Below, one piece after another: positions 29,059 to 38,144 of a DNA stretch of 38,144 bases (position 1 is its first letter; each line of letters opens with the position of its first letter). The position numbers were made by a program, and so were the translations under genes. The DNA is taken from positions 1 to 38,144 of IMG/VR virus record IMGVR_UViG_3300049459_000076, one strand, 5' to 3'. This DNA comes from a virus. Below the pieces are notes generated by a model. It was not told where the DNA came from. It worked only from the letters and a program-made list of their open reading frames with translations, and searched no databases.

Positions 29059-32000
29059 ATGATCGTTGGCGACATGGAAATCCGGCTGCGAGCCGATATC
29101 GCGCGCTTGCAGCGCGATATGGACGCGGCTCGTCAAACGGTCACAAGTGCGACCAACAGCATGGCGCGCGCTGCCGATGCTGCCAAGTCAGCGCTCGCCG
29201 GCATTGGCCTGGGGATTGGCTTGGCGCAGGTCATCCAGATGTCGGATCAGTACACGAAATTTACGGCGCAACTGCGCCTCGCAACCCTCTCGACCCGCGA
29301 ATACACTCAGGCGTTGGCCAGCGTAAAAGCCATCTCCACTGAGGCGCAGGCAAGCCTCGCCGACACCGGCGTCCTTTACGCGAAGATCGCGAACGGAACC
29401 CGGGAGCTCGGCAACACCCAGAAGCAAGTAGCCGACATAACGGAAGTCGTCGGCCTGGGGCTTAAGGTCAGCGGCGCCACCGCGCAAGAGGCATCGTCAG
29501 CGATGCTGCAGCTGTCCCAGTCGTTCGCGTCGGGCGTCCTGCGCGGCGAAGAATTTAACGCTGTCAACGAGGCCGGGCCGCGCATCATGCTTGCCCTAGC
29601 AGACGGCATCGGCGTGCCGGTCGGCGCGCTGAAGAAAATGGCGGAGGAGGGCAAGCTGACGTCCGCCGTGCTGTCCGAAGCGCTGCCGCGCTCGCTGGAA
29701 AAGCTGCGCGAGGAGGCAAAAGAAATCCAGACCATCAGCGGCGCGTTCCAGGTGCTGAAAGATCGCGTAATGGAAGTCACCGCGGTGCGCGCCAAAGATA
29801 ACGGTACTGTCGCGGCACTGACGCAAGGTATTGGACTGCTCGCGAGCAACCTGAACGGTTTGCTGACCGTGATGACTGGCCTGACCGTCATCAAAGCTGC
29901 GACCTGGGCGGCGGAGTGGGTAGTGGCGACGCAGGCGCGCATCGTGGCAAACCGCCAGTTGACGGCATCAGCTGTCGAGTCTGCTGTCGTGGAGTTGCGG
30001 CGCGCGCAGGCTGACCAGCAATCCGCCCTGATTGCTCAGTCGCGGGCCAGGGAGGCTACAGCTGCAGCTCGCATCGAAGTCGCTGCGGACCAGCAGCGCA
30101 TGGCGTCCGCTGCTGCTGCGGCCGAAGCCGCTGTAGCGGCCCGGGTGGCGCAATTTGCGGAAACGCGCGCCATCGTGATGGCCGAAATCGAACTTGAGCA
30201 AGTCCGGCTGGCGGCGCAAATCAATGGCATCGGCAGGGCGCAGCGCGTCGCTGAGCTTGGTCGACTGGGATCTCAGGTGGCGGCAATCAATGCCGGCATG
30301 GCCGCCTCGTCTGCCGAACTGACGGCGGTGCGCATCGCCAATGAGAACGCCGCTGCCGCCGCTGCTGCTGCTGGCGCCGCCAAAATTGCTGCTGCGCGGG
30401 AGGCGGAGACATTGGCCACTGGTGGTGCTGCTGCCGCCACCCTGCGTATGCGCCTAGCAACTGGCGCAATGACGACCGCCATGAGCGCGGCCTCACTGGC
30501 ATCAGGCATCCTCCGTGGCGCCCTGACATTGCTGGGTGGGCCGATTGGCGCTGTGATCACCCTGCTGACACTGGGCGGCCTGGCTTGGATGCAGTGGGGA
30601 AATAAGGCAGAGGAGGCTAGCGACAAGGCTTCTGCCGCCGTCGAGGAATCGACGGTCGAGATGATCGCGCGCCTCGACAAGCAAATCGAGAAGCTGAAGG
30701 AGCGAAACAAGCTTGCCGAGACTGAGCCGCGCATCAAGTCGCTGACTGACTTGAGTGATGCCGATCGCGACGGCCTGGCCCGCGCTAAGGCCCGCCTGGA
30801 CGCCGTGCGCGCAGGGGCTGGAGAGTTCGCCGGCAAGGACATAACGTCGCGTCAGCTGCTTGAAATTGACATCGCAAACAACTACGAAGTCGCATTGAAG
30901 CGCGTCGGTCAGGCTCAGGATGAAGCGACCAAGGCCGCCAATCGCGGGCGCGACGCCAAAATCGCGAAGTGGGTAGGCGAGAACGGCACAGCCGCGCAGA
31001 AAACCGCCTATGAACTGGAGAATATGCGCAAAGAGTTCGGCGAGCTGACGCCGGCGATGGAGAAATTCGTACGTGATAAATACGCCGATAAGGATGCAGC
31101 CAAAAATATCCGCCAAGAGGCGAGCGCCTACGCCACGTTGGTGACCGCTATCGGCGAGAAGGCTGCGGCCAACCGTCTAGAGCTTTCCGGCTACGACAAG
31201 CTGTCCGAATCGCAGAAGCTGACGATTAAGCTGGATGAGGCTATTGCCTTCGGTAAAAACAAAGTTAGCGCCGGGCACATTGAGTCGGCACGCGCAAAGA
31301 TTGCCGAGGTGGCCGCGCAGGAGCGGCTGATCGAAGAAAACAAGTTTTATCAAGAGCAGGCAGAGGAAAGCCTCAAAACTGCCGGTGCTGCGATCAAGGC
31401 AGCAAATGACGAGGCGGACCGCAATGAGGAGTTGGCCAAGACCTTTGGCATGACCAAGAGTGCTGTAGAACTGCTGACTGTTGCGCGGCTAGAAGATCAG
31501 CTCGCGCAGGCAGCGTCCGACAAAGGCTATACCGTCGAAATGGCCCAGCTTGAGGCCCTAATCGATGCAAAGAAGCGTAGCGCTGCCGCCTTGGGCGACA
31601 TCGAAGAGAAAGAGGCAAGCAAAAAGCTTGCGGATCAGCAGCTTGAAGACCAGAAAAAAACGTGGGAGGCGATCGAGACGACGGCCCATGACACTTTTGT
31701 CAGCATCTTCGACAGCGGCAAGTCGGCATTTGATCGCCTGCGCGACACGCTCAAGAACGGACTGTTGGACCTGCTGTATCAGATGGTTATCAAAAAGTGG
31801 GTGCTGAACATCGGCGCCTCGGTCGGCCTGACCGGCGCTGCTGGCCTGGCTCAAGCGGCGAGCGGTGGCGACGGTGTCGCTGGGGCAGCGTCAGGTGCGA
31901 GCGGGCTTATCGGCATGGCGCAGACCGCATCGAGCCTGTACAAGGCAATCTCAGGCGGTTTCTCGGCACTCAGCGGCACCGTTGCGGACGCCGTCCAGGT

Positions 32001-33927
32001 CGGGCTATACGAAACTGGCATGAGTTCGGAATTGCTCGTCAATGGCGCAATTGCGAAGGGCGCCGGCGCATTCGCGGGCGTGGCAGCAGGTGTGCTTGGT
32101 GGCGTCATGGGCGGGCGCCTGATTTCGGGCCAGTACGGCAGCAACACCACTGTGAACGTCGGCACCGCTGTCGGCGCTGCTGTTGGCTCGGTGGTCCCAG
32201 TCATCGGCACGGCAATCGGCGCGCTCGTGGGCGGCCTTCTGGGCGGCATTGGCAATCGCCTATTCGGCATGGGCGACAAGAACGTGACAGCCACCGGCAT
32301 GGCCGGCACGTTGTCCGACGCCGGCTTGTCCGGTTCGAACTATTCGAAGTGGACCCAGAAAGGCGGCTGGTTCCGCAGCGACAAGAGCGGCACCGACAAG
32401 TCGCCGTTCGATGAGGAAGTCACCAAGCAGTTTGTCCAGGGTTTTGCCACCATCAAGGCAGCATCGGCCGGCTTTGCCACGTCGCTTGGCGCATCCACCG
32501 ACAGCCTGGCCAGCTACAGCAAGACCTTCGACATCGCGCTGACGAAAGATGCAGCGGCCAACGAAAAGGCGATCACGGATTTCTTCACAGGTGTAGGCGA
32601 CGAGATTGCGCTGCGCCTGGTGCCTGGCCTTGCCCAGTTCAATAAATCCGGCGAAACGATGGCGACGACGCTGCAGCGGTTGGCCGGCGACTTCGACGCG
32701 ACCAATCAAGTTGCCATGCTGTTGGGGAAAAACGGCACCAGCATGTTCGGCTCGCTGACGATCGATTCGGCGGCGGCGCGCGAGCGCCTGATCGAGTTGG
32801 CTGGCGGAGTGTCGAACCTGACTACGCAGGCCACGGCATTCGCGCAGAACTACCTCACTGAGGCCGAGCGCCTGGCGCCAGTGTCGGAAGCGGTAGCAGC
32901 AGCGATGGCATCGCTCGGACTGGCCAGCGTCACCACGCGTGACCAGTTCAAAACGGTGGTGCAGGGCCTGGACGTCACGACCGCAGCCGGCGCGCAGCAG
33001 TTCGCATCACTGATGGCCCTGTCCGATGCGTTTGCGCAGGTGCACCCCGCGATCGAGGCAACGACCATCGCGCTGCGCACCGAGGCTGACGTGCTGAGTG
33101 AGCGCAAGGATTTGCAGGGTCAAGTCGACAAGTTGACGTTGACATCGGTCCAGTTGCGCCAGAAAGAGCGCACCGCGATTGATGCCAGCAACTTGGCTCT
33201 GTTCGACCAGATCACCGCCCTGCAGAACGCTGCCTCGCTGTCCGACACGCTGAAGACGTCGATCGACAGTCTGAAGTCATTCCGCGACGGCATCGTGTCG
33301 TTCAAAGACTCGCTGACGCTGGGCAGCCTGTCGACGCTGACGCCAATGCAGAAAGCCGCCGAGGCGCAGCGCCAGTACGAAGACATGCTGGCCAAAGCGA
33401 AGGGCGGCGACACCGCGGCACAGTCCGGCATCCAGGCTGCAGCCACGGCATACCTGACGGCGAACCAGGTGATCAACGCCAGCAGCAGCGCATACGTCGC
33501 CGCGTCGGCTAAGGTGCAGTCCGACCTCGCTACGCTGGCATCCATCGCCGGCACGCAGTTGACGGACGCCCAGCAGCAGCTCGCCGCGCTCGACAAGCAA
33601 ACGAGCGAACTGTCGGCGCTCAACGCCACGGCAAGCAGCATCGAGGCCGCACTGACCATGCCGACGCCGGTTCTGAACTGGAGCGACATGGGCACGGTCA
33701 ACATGGCACCGTTGACGGAGGAGATCAAAGGTCTGCGTGCGGATAATGACGACCTTCGCGCTGACAACGCGGCGCTGCTTGCTGCAATAAATCGCCAAAC
33801 GGACGCGGTGGTGCAGGCCACGCTGACGGCAGCGGCAAACAACGCTGAGGCCGTCACTACCGGAAACGCGCAAACCACGCGCAACCAGTCGTGGAAAGCT
33901 CAAATGTACGCCGAGGCCGCGCAATGA
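29059..33927 (+). CDS. Tail tape measure protein
   Basis: A 1622-residue protein that sets tail length and is carried inside the tube. The N-terminus has the tape measure domain: DMEIRLRADIARLQRDMDAA, QYTKFTAQLRLATLSTREYT, VLYAKIANGTRELGNTQ, then LKKMAEEGKLTSAVLSEALP. Residues about 485-515 are a hydrophobic membrane-type segment (LTLLGGPIGAVITLLTLGGL), and residues about 1035-1065 form a glycine-zipper segment (AVGAAVGSVVPVIGTAIGAL). Long helical parts rich in Ala, Lys and Glu lie between. The length points to a tail near 0.24 micrometres by the usual rule of about 0.15 nm per residue. GGAG lies five bases before the ATG. It overlaps the next gene by ATGA. Confidence 0.95.
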   Translation: MIVGDMEIRLRADIARLQRDMDAARQTVTSATNSMARAADAAKSALAGIGLGIGLAQVIQMSDQYTKFTAQLRLATLSTREYTQALASVKAISTEAQASLADTGVLYAKIANGTRELGNTQKQVADITEVVGLGLKVSGATAQEASSAMLQLSQSFASGVLRGEEFNAVNEAGPRIMLALADGIGVPVGALKKMAEEGKLTSAVLSEALPRSLEKLREEAKEIQTISGAFQVLKDRVMEVTAVRAKDNGTVAALTQGIGLLASNLNGLLTVMTGLTVIKAATWAAEWVVATQARIVANRQLTASAVESAVVELRRAQADQQSALIAQSRAREATAAARIEVAADQQRMASAAAAAEAAVAARVAQFAETRAIVMAEIELEQVRLAAQINGIGRAQRVAELGRLGSQVAAINAGMAASSAELTAVRIANENAAAAAAAAGAAKIAAAREAETLATGGAAAATLRMRLATGAMTTAMSAASLASGILRGALTLLGGPIGAVITLLTLGGLAWMQWGNKAEEASDKASAAVEESTVEMIARLDKQIEKLKERNKLAETEPRIKSLTDLSDADRDGLARAKARLDAVRAGAGEFAGKDITSRQLLEIDIANNYEVALKRVGQAQDEATKAANRGRDAKIAKWVGENGTAAQKTAYELENMRKEFGELTPAMEKFVRDKYADKDAAKNIRQEASAYATLVTAIGEKAAANRLELSGYDKLSESQKLTIKLDEAIAFGKNKVSAGHIESARAKIAEVAAQERLIEENKFYQEQAEESLKTAGAAIKAANDEADRNEELAKTFGMTKSAVELLTVARLEDQLAQAASDKGYTVEMAQLEALIDAKKRSAAALGDIEEKEASKKLADQQLEDQKKTWEAIETTAHDTFVSIFDSGKSAFDRLRDTLKNGLLDLLYQMVIKKWVLNIGASVGLTGAAGLAQAASGGDGVAGAASGASGLIGMAQTASSLYKAISGGFSALSGTVADAVQVGLYETGMSSELLVNGAIAKGAGAFAGVAAGVLGGVMGGRLISGQYGSNTTVNVGTAVGAAVGSVVPVIGTAIGALVGGLLGGIGNRLFGMGDKNVTATGMAGTLSDAGLSGSNYSKWTQKGGWFRSDKSGTDKSPFDEEVTKQFVQGFATIKAASAGFATSLGASTDSLASYSKTFDIALTKDAAANEKAITDFFTGVGDEIALRLVPGLAQFNKSGETMATTLQRLAGDFDATNQVAMLLGKNGTSMFGSLTIDSAAARERLIELAGGVSNLTTQATAFAQNYLTEAERLAPVSEAVAAAMASLGLASVTTRDQFKTVVQGLDVTTAAGAQQFASLMALSDAFAQVHPAIEATTIALRTEADVLSERKDLQGQVDKLTLTSVQLRQKERTAIDASNLALFDQITALQNAASLSDTLKTSIDSLKSFRDGIVSFKDSLTLGSLSTLTPMQKAAEAQRQYEDMLAKAKGGDTAAQSGIQAAATAYLTANQVINASSSAYVAASAKVQSDLATLASIAGTQLTDAQQQLAALDKQTSELSALNATASSIEAALTMPTPVLNWSDMGTVNMAPLTEEIKGLRADNDDLRADNAALLAAINRQTDAVVQATLTAAANNAEAVTTGNAQTTRNQSWKAQMYAEAAQ

Positions 33928-35495
33928 TTGACCTGATCTTTGACGCGCCCGCGACTGATGCGGCGTTGGTCTTCGACGCGCAAACGCCGCCGGCGCCGGT
34001 CCCGGATATCGTTCCAATTTCCGATCCTGAGTTCGAAGCCTGGCTGTCGTCCCCCGATGCCATTCGGGTCACGCTGTTCGAATCTCAGGTGCTGGTCGAC
34101 GGGATGGAGGTCACGCGCTACACCTGCAACGGCGCGTTTCCGATTACGGCACCCAACGATGCGCCGGCCAACACTTACTACGAGCCGGTGGCATCGGCCG
34201 GCGTGCAGTTCACTGAGCAACTGTCGTTGACCGGCGCGGCCACTGCCGCCGTCGGCGACATTGAATTCGACAACGGCGAGTTTGCGCGGGACAACTGGTA
34301 CCTGAATGACATCTGGGCCAGCCGGGCGCAGCGCGCATACCTGGGCGACGTGCGCTGGGCGCGCAGCAATTTCCGGATGATCCTCAATGGCATGGCCTCG
34401 GGGATCGCTCGCAAGGAGCGGTTCAAGCTGGCCGTGAAGCTGCGAGACCAGCTGCAGCGCCTCGACACGCCACTCTCGGAGCGCGTGCTGGGCGGCGCGT
34501 CGCTGACGTCCGAGACGCTGTATCCATCCTGTTTCGGCGAGTGCTTCAACGTCACGCCCGTCTACGACCCTTCGACCGACCGTTATTTTGTCCACTACGG
34601 ACCGGTTGAATGGATCTTCGAAGTGCGCGTCAACGGCTTGCCGGTCGACGCCACGATCGACAATGCGACCGGATCATTTCAGTTGAACGTCGGCTTGCCG
34701 CCGTCAGGAGTTGTGACGTGCTCGGTCCAGGGTGACAAGTTCGGCGGCGTCTACCGCAACACGGTCGCCGCACTGGTCCGCCGCATTGTTACCGGTTATG
34801 GCAAGGACGACGGCCAATTCACCGATGCGGACATTGACCTGGACAACTTCGACAAGTTCGAAGCGTCGCACCCGCAGAAGGTCGGCATCTACATCAAGGA
34901 CCGCACGAACATTCTGGCCATCTGCAATCAGCTGGCCGACAGCCTGGGCGCGCAGATGGTCCCGTCGCGGCTGGGCAAGTTGCGCCTCATCCAGATCGGC
35001 ATCTCGGGCGAAAGCACATTCAACATCCGCGCCCACCACATGAAGGGCGGCACGCTGGAACCTGTGACCAGCTTGGCGCCGGTGCCGGCGGTGTCGATCG
35101 GCTACGACCGTAACTGGACCGTGCAGGACAACCTGCAGACGGCGCTGTCCGAGCGGGACAAACAGTTTTACGACGACGAGTACCTGTACGCCGGCATGGT
35201 CAACGGAAACGTGGTGAGCGACTACCGCATGTCGAGCGCTGTGACGGCGAAAGCCACGCTCCTGAAAATCCAGGCCGAGGCCGCCGCTGAGGCAGCGCGC
35301 CTGGCCACGTTGAACGGTCGCCCGCGCGGCACCTACAAATTTGAAGGAACTCCCGAAATGCTGCAGCTCGTGCTCGGTCAGCAAGTGACCATCTACCATC
35401 ACGAAAACAGTATGCAAGACGGCGTGCGTGCGCAGGTGATTATGCTCGCGCCCGACTATAAGACTGGCAACTGCGATGTCGGGGTGCTCGTTTGA
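33924..35495 (+). CDS. Tail tip/baseplate hub-like protein
   Basis: A 523-residue protein. The start is the ATG at 33924 in the ATGA overlap with the tape measure. It has the style of phage tail hub proteins: EAWLSSPDAIRVTLFESQVL, TYYEPVASAGVQFTEQLSLT, an adaptor-like NWYLNDIWASRAQRAYLGDV, RLRQ-type helices, a FDKFEASHPQKVGIYIKDRT block, and QLVLGQQVTIYHHENSMQDG near the end. The position between the tape measure and the J-like gene is right for a distal tail or hub protein. No single family name is given with confidence. It stops in a coupled 4-nt overlap with the next gene. Confidence 0.75.
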   Translation: MIDLIFDAPATDAALVFDAQTPPAPVPDIVPISDPEFEAWLSSPDAIRVTLFESQVLVDGMEVTRYTCNGAFPITAPNDAPANTYYEPVASAGVQFTEQLSLTGAATAAVGDIEFDNGEFARDNWYLNDIWASRAQRAYLGDVRWARSNFRMILNGMASGIARKERFKLAVKLRDQLQRLDTPLSERVLGGASLTSETLYPSCFGECFNVTPVYDPSTDRYFVHYGPVEWIFEVRVNGLPVDATIDNATGSFQLNVGLPPSGVVTCSVQGDKFGGVYRNTVAALVRRIVTGYGKDDGQFTDADIDLDNFDKFEASHPQKVGIYIKDRTNILAICNQLADSLGAQMVPSRLGKLRLIQIGISGESTFNIRAHHMKGGTLEPVTSLAPVPAVSIGYDRNWTVQDNLQTALSERDKQFYDDEYLYAGMVNGNVVSDYRMSSAVTAKATLLKIQAEAAAEAARLATLNGRPRGTYKFEGTPEMLQLVLGQQVTIYHHENSMQDGVRAQVIMLAPDYKTGNCDVGVLV

Positions 35496-37894
35496 GCGCG
35501 GTTGTCGGCGAGCGCGACCGGATTCTTCGCGGCACGGTCCCGCGTAACATCAATCCGACTCTGGGGAAATCGCTGCTGATCGATGTGGACCCGCCAGCGT
35601 TCCATCAGAACTCGGCCGGCATGCCGACGTTCAGTTCAGCGAAATTCACCGCCACGCCAGTCGGCTTTGTCGGGACGGTGCTGTGGTCGATCACGTCTGG
35701 CGGCAAGCTGACCGGCACGACGCCGAACGAGCGCACTTTGCTGTTTGATGATATGACTGCCGAAGCCGTGACGGTCACGGCCACGATCGTCTACGACGGC
35801 CAGGCTTACCTGCGCACGAAGACTTTCTACAAGCTAACCGACGGGAAAAATGGCACCGATGCCGATCCTACCGACCTGTCGCCCGAAGCGCTGGCCGCGG
35901 CGCTTGAGAACCGGATCACCGAGTCGCAGCTCTCTGCGGACTTGCGTTCGCGCATCGACCTGGTCGACGGCCCGGCATCCAATCCTTCAACGGTGCAGGG
36001 CCAGATCAAGAAAGAGACTGATCTTCGCGTCAGCGCGATTAATCAGGAAATCGCTGATCGGATCGCCGCTCTAGTCGCGGAAGCTGGCGCCCGCACGACG
36101 TACGTGCAGAGTTTTACCTATAGCAAGCAGGATATTACCAACGCTATTTCGATCAAAGCGGATGCGATCACGGCCGCCTATACGGCATACGCCGATTCGA
36201 CCAAAGCCCAAGCGAAGGCGGACGCGGCTGCTGACGTGCGGCAGTACGCGTACAGCAAGGCCGATATCGACAGTTCTGAGGCGGCACAGACAAACACTAT
36301 CACCACGAATTACAAGAGCTATGCGGACGGTGTGGGCGCAGCAGCTACAAGCAATTCCAACTCCTACATTCAAACGTACGCATATGGCAAGTCGACTATC
36401 GACAGCACGCTGGCGAGTCTCGCGACCCAACTTCGATCCGAGTTCACGGATAACAACGGAGTCAGCGTCGCATACCTGAGCAACTACGCCTTCAGCAAGG
36501 CAGAGACGAACAGCGCGATTTCGTCGGCCACGCAGACGCTAAGCACCACTGTCGGACAGCACACAACGTCCATTCAATCGCAAGCAACATCGATTGATGG
36601 GCTGAGCGGCCAGCTGGTATGGAAAATCGACAACAACGGCCATGTGACCGGCTTTGGCCTGGCCAGTACGCCCATTAACGGCGTGCCGTACAGCACCATG
36701 ATTTTTAACGTGGACGTCCTGGCTGTCGCGCTTCCGGGTGGTACCGGCAAGCCGATTTTTACAGTCGGTCAAGTCAATGGCCAGTCGCAGGCGGTTTTTC
36801 GCACGGAGCTATTTGTCGACGGCGCAATTACCGCGCGAATGCTCAAGATTGGCACCAGCGACAACATCGTTCCCGATCCAGCTTTCAACGATCTTTGGTG
36901 GTGGGACCGGCCCACCGCCACTGTCGTTCAGGAAAGTTCCTTCTGGCGCGGAGGCGCGACTCTTTTTTTCACGCCGGCTAACGCCAACGTCGCTACCGAC
37001 CGATCAAGCCACAATTTCCCCCTGACCCCCGGAGCGACGTACTGGTTTGAGATGCAGGTCGGCCTGAGTGAGGATTTCCAAGGGCAGCTATCGATTGGGG
37101 CGCTGATTCCCGGGGTTGGGTGGCATCAGTTCGGCAAATCGCCCGCCGGCGAGAACTGGCCCGATGGCTACCCGATGCAGTTTAACGGGTCGTCAACGAA
37201 AGGAAACTTCACGTTCGGCGAGGCGTACACAGTCCCGGATAATGGAGCGGCGACGTACTCAAACATCCGTACCAGGGTCTATGTTCTGGCTGGCGCATGC
37301 AAGGTCGGGAGCATCAGCATTACGCGCGTTGTCGACTCGACGCTGATTGGCCCTGGCGTTGTGCAGACTAAGCACCTCGAACTCTCGAACGGTGGAAATA
37401 TTGCACTGGGAACGACGGGATACGATGCAGGTAATGGTCTGTGGTTTGAGGGACCAGGAAGCGGGCATGGAGCACGACTATTCGCTGGCAACTCAGCCGG
37501 CAAGAAGTTTCTATGCGATCCCCAGAACGGCGTTTTGGGCCTCTTCGGCGCCGATATCAACAGCCCAAACTTGACACTTGCGCCGTTCTCAGCCAACGCC
37601 GGTGGAGACGTCAACGTTACGTTCACAAATGGCCCGGTTCGCACCGTGGCGACGCGTACCGTTACGGTATCCGGTGGAACGGCGCCGTACTCCTACACGT
37701 GGGCTGGCATTAGTGCGGTAGAGGGAGGCTTCCTGCTGTCGAACAATACAACAGCGACGGTGACGGTTCGGGCGGGGGGATTCAATCAGGTGCGCGCGGA
37801 CACCATCAGCGTGGTCGTTCGCGACAACAACGGACTGATCGCCACGAGCACATTCAACGTTGCAGCTACCTACGGAACGCCGCCAGCAGAATGA
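35492..37894 (+). CDS. J-like central tip / tail fibre protein with repeats
   Basis: An 800-residue protein. Residues 1-150 hold an Ig-like part (SAKFTATPVGFVGTVLWSIT). Residues about 195-340 carry four repeats of the form Y-x-Q-x-[FY]-x-Y-[SG]-K (Y204, D248, Y292, Y328), spaced 44, 44 and 36 residues. Residues about 370-460 match the domain at the end of phage J-type tip proteins (NGHVTGFGLAS, TMIFNVDVLAVA, VDGAITARMLKIG). A jelly-roll carbohydrate-binding part follows (from PDPAFNDLWWWD), then an Ig-like end (from VTVSGGTAPYSYTW). The gene starts with TTG (coordinates 35492), overlapping the preceding stop. It is probably the receptor-binding tip. It overlaps the next gene by ATGA. Confidence 0.8.
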   Translation: MSAVVGERDRILRGTVPRNINPTLGKSLLIDVDPPAFHQNSAGMPTFSSAKFTATPVGFVGTVLWSITSGGKLTGTTPNERTLLFDDMTAEAVTVTATIVYDGQAYLRTKTFYKLTDGKNGTDADPTDLSPEALAAALENRITESQLSADLRSRIDLVDGPASNPSTVQGQIKKETDLRVSAINQEIADRIAALVAEAGARTTYVQSFTYSKQDITNAISIKADAITAAYTAYADSTKAQAKADAAADVRQYAYSKADIDSSEAAQTNTITTNYKSYADGVGAAATSNSNSYIQTYAYGKSTIDSTLASLATQLRSEFTDNNGVSVAYLSNYAFSKAETNSAISSATQTLSTTVGQHTTSIQSQATSIDGLSGQLVWKIDNNGHVTGFGLASTPINGVPYSTMIFNVDVLAVALPGGTGKPIFTVGQVNGQSQAVFRTELFVDGAITARMLKIGTSDNIVPDPAFNDLWWWDRPTATVVQESSFWRGGATLFFTPANANVATDRSSHNFPLTPGATYWFEMQVGLSEDFQGQLSIGALIPGVGWHQFGKSPAGENWPDGYPMQFNGSSTKGNFTFGEAYTVPDNGAATYSNIRTRVYVLAGACKVGSISITRVVDSTLIGPGVVQTKHLELSNGGNIALGTTGYDAGNGLWFEGPGSGHGARLFAGNSAGKKFLCDPQNGVLGLFGADINSPNLTLAPFSANAGGDVNVTFTNGPVRTVATRTVTVSGGTAPYSYTWAGISAVEGGFLLSNNTTATVTVRAGGFNQVRADTISVVVRDNNGLIATSTFNVAATYGTPPAE

Positions 37895-38144
37895 CAACCT
37901 ACTTTTTCCTTGAGATTCGCGCCGTCGACGATGGCGTCGAAATGCAGCATCACGTCGATTGGGATGATGAAGGTCCGCCCGCTGAGCCCGTGCCACTTGA
38001 CGGGAACTACATCACGGCAATTCAGGCGTCAGCTTCTTTTGCGCAGCCGACTCGCACATCACAACCGTATTGGATCGATGGTGCTTTTGCATGGGTCGAA
38101 ATGGCCAGCCTGGACGAACTGCGATCTGCCAAGACTGCAGAGAT
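37891..38144 (+). CDS. Tail fibre assembly-like protein (partial)
   Basis: A frame starting at ATG in an ATGA overlap with the fibre gene and open to the end of the window (84 codons). The product begins MTTYFFLEIRAVDDGVEMQH, and near the end reads FAWVEMASLDELRSAKTAE, a phrase like the small tail fibre chaperones in many phages that place a charged helix after a W-V/E strand. The 3' end is cut off by the window. The assignment is by resemblance only. Confidence 0.55.
   Translation, partial: MTTYFFLEIRAVDDGVEMQHHVDWDDEGPPAEPVPLDGNYITAIQASASFAQPTRTSQPYWIDGAFAWVEMASLDELRSAKTAE

Noticed and set aside
33120-33884. A 254-codon minus-strand frame in the tape measure region
   Set aside because: It is opposite a strongly supported gene and its composition (Ser/Ala/Arg runs) is that of a reverse shadow frame.
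1-38144. CRISPR array, insertion sequence, attachment site or integrase
   Set aside because: No regularly spaced direct repeats, transposase, tyrosine or serine recombinase or tRNA-end duplication was seen. Integration genes may lie outside the window.

Overview
The window is one continuous segment of a tailed, long-tailed (siphovirus-type) phage or prophage genome of the HK97 morphogenesis type. The DNA is GC-rich by eye, genes overlap by ATGA or TAATG junctions, and the protein types suggest a host in the Betaproteobacteria, probably Oxalobacteraceae (Massilia/Janthinobacterium/Duganella-like). That host call is an inference from protein style; no database search was possible. No integrase, CI-like repressor, holin or endolysin is visible, so the window is the middle and late part of a larger element.

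Region 1 (1-10490) is the early/middle region, almost all on the + strand. It holds a sliding-clamp-like protein, small helix-turn-helix and zinc-binding proteins, a C5-cytosine methyltransferase, a Ref-type HNH nuclease, a second HNH nuclease, a beta-class amino-methyltransferase, a Rha/KilA-C antirepressor, a pair of O-like and P-like replication proteins, a VRR-NUC-like nuclease and, last, a 143-aa protein in the position of a late antiterminator. A reverse-strand island of three small genes (3099-3875) interrupts this operon and carries its own promoter-like elements.

Region 2 (10465-13490) is the switch to late expression. A sigma70-like promoter is followed about 40 nt downstream by a strong intrinsic terminator, the layout of lambda pR'-tR'. 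After one small gene comes a non-coding stretch of 267 nt (10808-11074) that folds into a chain of hairpins. Then follow several small coupled genes (one a membrane protein), two HNH nucleases, and a 149-nt gap before the terminase that may hold cos.

Region 3 (13491-38144) is the packaging, head and tail operon: TerS (P27 type), TerL, portal, S78 prohead protease, major capsid protein, then an unusual cargo of carbohydrate-active and adhesive proteins (a secreted 861-aa lyase-like protein, a LamG/Ig-like/SGNH esterase and an FN3 protein), then head-tail connectors, tail terminator, tail tube, tail assembly chaperones joined by a -1 frameshift, a 1622-aa tape measure, a tail tip protein, a J-like tip/fibre protein and a partial fibre-assembly protein. 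Intrinsic terminators follow the capsid, tail terminator and chaperone genes, so full late expression probably needs antitermination. A small RMF-like gene lies on the reverse strand inside the carbohydrate cassette.

No gene-free stretch exceeds 300 nt. No tRNA, CRISPR array or insertion sequence was found.
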